From NCBI GenBank assembly GCA_038527375.1, contig JBCBFU010000070.1, positions 1-13,229 on the forward strand: a stretch of 13,229 nucleotides of DNA, in the 5' to 3' direction. This document shows positions 10,995 to 13,229 of the stretch, one piece after another. Position numbers and translations under genes: made by a program. This DNA comes from Shimia_B sp038527375. Its GTDB lineage: Bacteria > Pseudomonadota > Alphaproteobacteria > Rhodobacterales > Rhodobacteraceae. How positions within the stretch are numbered: the stretch's first letter is position 1; the number at the start of each line of letters is the position of its first letter. Under the pieces are notes generated by a model. The model made no database searches and had not been told where the DNA came from. It saw nothing but the letters and a program-made list of their open reading frames with translations.

Positions 10995-13229
10995 GAGGGG
11001 GCCTGTTGTGGGTCGTCATAGGTGGCGGAGTGCAGATCGCGCACGCGGAAGCTGGCGCGGTCCGATGGCGTGTCGGGTGTGAAGGTGATGGTGACGGGAT
11101 GGTCCCGCAGGACCAACACCGCATTGTCCGAGAAACGTCCCGGGCAATCAGCCTCGACCGACGCAAAGAACGCCGCCGTTTGGGATGTCAGCGTGATGGA
11201 GTTCCCATCGACCTGCAAATGGGTCCCGGACGGCTGCAGGTCATAGGCCTTGTACGGCTTCGGTGCGAAATGATCCGACGCCGTGCTGCCATCGGGCAAG
11301 GTCCAGCGCCAGTAGATCATCTGGTGATCGCCCACGCTGGTCGTCAGAACGTCCTGTACCGTTCCCGGTGTCATAGAGACTGTTTTCTCGTCCAACCGTC
11401 GCAGGGTCCCGTCCATGGACAGGGCCAGAACCTCGATCCGGCTGTCATAGGCCTCGGGCCCGTCACTCACCGCTTTCAATGTCACGCCGTCCGGCCCCGG
11501 CACCGCCGTAACCAGATGCGGCTGATAGAAATCCGCGGCCATGTGGTGCAGCAACTTCCACCCGCCGCCATGGTCGAGAGAGGCCCAGGAGCAGACGGGC
11601 CATGTATCGTTCAACTGCCAGATCAGCGTCCCCATGCAATGCGGCATCAGGGACCGCCACTGCGTCACGGCTGTCTTGATCGCCAGCCCCTGCTGGACCT
11701 GACTGACATAGACGAAATCCTCGAAGGTGACGGGGAAGCGGAAGTACCGGAACATGGTCTCGGCAATGCGGGCGTTGCCGCCGTCATTCTTCTGGTGGCT
11801 CTCCATCACCGGGGCGGCGATGTTGAAATCCTCCGGCGCAGCAAAGCGGCGGATCACGTCCATGGACGGATAGGACTGGAACCCGAATTCCGAACAGAAA
11901 CGGGGGGCCACGTCGCGGTAGTGATCGAAGTCGCGGCCTTCGTGCCAGACTGACCAGAAGTGCATGTCGCCAGAGCTGTCGTCGTGCCACGCATCGCCAA
12001 AGGACAGCGGCCCGGGCGATGGCGATGACGGCCACCAGTTCACCTGCGGATCGACGGCCTTGAGCGCCTGTTCAATCGTCCGGTTCAGACGGTCATACAT
12101 CACGAGGAACCGGTCGCGGTCCTTCAGGCTCTCTTCGTACCATGTCAGCGCGCCGATCAACTCGTTATCGCCACACCACAGCGCCAGCGAGGCGTGGTGT
12201 TGCAGGCGGGCGGCGTTGTCGCGCACCTCGGCATCGACCTCGGCCAGAAAGTCGTCATCCGCAGGATAGAGCGAACAGGCCACCATCGCGTCCTGCCAGA
12301 CCATCAGGCCCAGCTCGTCACAGCATTGATAGAACCAATCGCTTTCGTACCAGCCGCCGCCCCAAACGCGGATCATGTTCATGTTGGCGTCGACCGCCGA
12401 TTGCAGCAAATCGCGCACGCCTTTTGGCGTGACCGCGCTGGGCAGGGCGTCCGCCGGAATCCAGTTGGCACCTTTGGCGAACACGTCCCGTCCATTCACA
12501 CGAAACAGGAAGCTGCGCCCGATCTTGTCAGGCTCGGAGACCAGAGCCATGTCGCGCAATCCGATGCGCCGCGTGGCCACGGCATCGTCTACGGTCACGG
12601 TCAGATCATGCAGGGGTTGGGCACCCTGGCCCGCAGGCCACCACAGGTCCGGGTCCGGGATCGACAGGACAAAGACGGCCCGGTCCCCTTCGATTGTGCC
12701 GGTGGACGTGACCCCACAGACCGAGGCCACGACCTCGCGCCCCGTGGCCGCCCCGCTCAACAGCGCGGTCACTGTGACATCGACGCGGCCCGGTTGATGG
12801 GCTTGATGGACCAGCACATCGCGGATGCGCAGCGCGACCTGAGGCTCCAGCCTCAGATCCCCGTACAGGCCCATGGGCATGAGCGCGGCATTCCAGTCCC
12901 AACCGAAATCGCATTGCGGTTTGCGCAGCATATTGCCGTTCGGGACCGGGTAATTCTTGGTGTAGGGGATAAAAAACGGCTGCGCGTCCTGCGCCGCATT
13001 TGCAGCAGCGGTGGGAGAGCGGAAGGTGATCGCGATCTCATTGTCACCTGCCCGCAAGGCACCGCTCAGATCGACCCTATACCGGCGGAATGCGTTCTGG
13101 GCGGACAGCACCTCCACCCCGTTGACCGTCACTTGCGCGACCGTATCCAGTTGCGACAGCACAAGGTCATAGCCCGTATCGGTGACAGAGACCCGCCGCC
13201 TGACGGTCCAGTCCCGATCCGCCACCCAG
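10991..13229 (-). CDS. Glycoside hydrolase family 2, beta-mannosidase-like (5' end outside window)
   Basis: 745 residues of a retaining GH2 enzyme; the frame runs off the window at 13229. The apparent GTG at 13223-13225 is internal, because the preceding Trp codon gives W-V-A-D-R-D-W, a stretch normally found inside the N-terminal sugar-binding domain; perhaps 60-100 residues are missing. In order (numbered from that GTG): jelly-roll domain with R-K-P-Q-C-D-F-G-W-D-W (101-111), Ig-like domains, then a TIM barrel with I-R-V-W-G-G-G-W-Y-E-S (285-295) and Q-D-A-M-V-A-C-S (311-318). The acid/base Glu355 lies in C-G-D-N-E-L and the nucleophile Glu446 in C-S-E-F-G-F. These favour beta-mannosidase over beta-galactosidase. 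The reaction would be release of mannose from the non-reducing end of manno-oligosaccharides. Its stop overlaps the next gene's ATG. Confidence 0.9.
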   Translation of the reverse strand, partial: WVADRDWTVRRRVSVTDTGYDLVLSQLDTVAQVTVNGVEVLSAQNAFRRYRVDLSGALRAGDNEIAITFRSPTAAANAAQDAQPFFIPYTKNYPVPNGNMLRKPQCDFGWDWNAALMPMGLYGDLRLEPQVALRIRDVLVHQAHQPGRVDVTVTALLSGAATGREVVASVCGVTSTGTIEGDRAVFVLSIPDPDLWWPAGQGAQPLHDLTVTVDDAVATRRIGLRDMALVSEPDKIGRSFLFRVNGRDVFAKGANWIPADALPSAVTPKGVRDLLQSAVDANMNMIRVWGGGWYESDWFYQCCDELGLMVWQDAMVACSLYPADDDFLAEVDAEVRDNAARLQHHASLALWCGDNELIGALTWYEESLKDRDRFLVMYDRLNRTIEQALKAVDPQVNWWPSSPSPGPLSFGDAWHDDSSGDMHFWSVWHEGRDFDHYRDVAPRFCSEFGFQSYPSMDVIRRFAAPEDFNIAAPVMESHQKNDGGNARIAETMFRYFRFPVTFEDFVYVSQVQQGLAIKTAVTQWRSLMPHCMGTLIWQLNDTWPVCSWASLDHGGGWKLLHHMAADFYQPHLVTAVPGPDGVTLKAVSDGPEAYDSRIEVLALSMDGTLRRLDEKTVSMTPGTVQDVLTTSVGDHQMIYWRWTLPDGSTASDHFAPKPYKAYDLQPSGTHLQVDGNSITLTSQTAAFFASVEADCPGRFSDNAVLVLRDHPVTITFTPDTPSDRASFRVRDLHSATYDDPQQAPS

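Noticed and set aside
1..13229. CRISPR array, insertion sequence, transposase or tRNA gene
   Set aside because: No regularly spaced repeats, no transposase-like protein and no tRNA cloverleaf could be recognised on either strand.

Overview
The window is about 13.2 kb of GC-rich DNA with close gene packing and strong GC bias at third codon positions. Gene content and order (RecQ, YggT, a THEM6-like thioesterase, a UMF1-type MFS carrier, a lipoprotein MepA with a proline-rich tail, a short VUT transporter) and protein style suggest an alphaproteobacterium, most likely Rhodobacteraceae/Roseobacter group. This is inferred from protein character; there is no rRNA or tRNA gene here to confirm it.

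Layout. Positions 1-800 (minus strand): 5' part of recQ, cut by the window edge, and a yggT-family membrane protein gene. Positions 911-4575 (plus strand): acyl-CoA thioesterase-like gene, MFS transporter overlapping a mepA-type murein endopeptidase gene by 31 bp, then a VUT/YhhQ-like transporter gene. Positions 4576-4876: a 301-bp interval without a large ORF. It holds an unusual structured element: an 18-nt perfect complement of the 16S rRNA 3' end acting as a super Shine-Dalgarno, an 18-codon ORF, nested stems with pseudoknot potential, and a very strong intrinsic terminator. It lies 52 nt before a short-chain dehydrogenase gene (4877-5575). A palindrome-rich 110-bp spacer follows. Then come a minus-strand metallo-beta-lactamase-fold hydrolase gene and a plus-strand class I/II aminotransferase gene, diverging with only 19 bp between their starts.

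Positions 7544-13229 (minus strand) are one tight carbohydrate operon, read from high to low coordinates: GH2 beta-mannosidase-like enzyme (5' end outside the window), sugar phosphate isomerase/epimerase-family protein, Gfo/Idh/MocA oxidoreductase, GH43 beta-xylosidase-like enzyme. Each junction is a 4-bp ATGA overlap. The GH43 enzyme has no signal peptide, so imported hemicellulose oligosaccharides are probably cleaved in the cytoplasm and the sugars then isomerised or oxidised. The importer and regulator would lie beyond position 13229.

The best candidate for something undescribed is the 4598-4824 leader/small-RNA element. The other genes are recognisable families in ordinary contexts.
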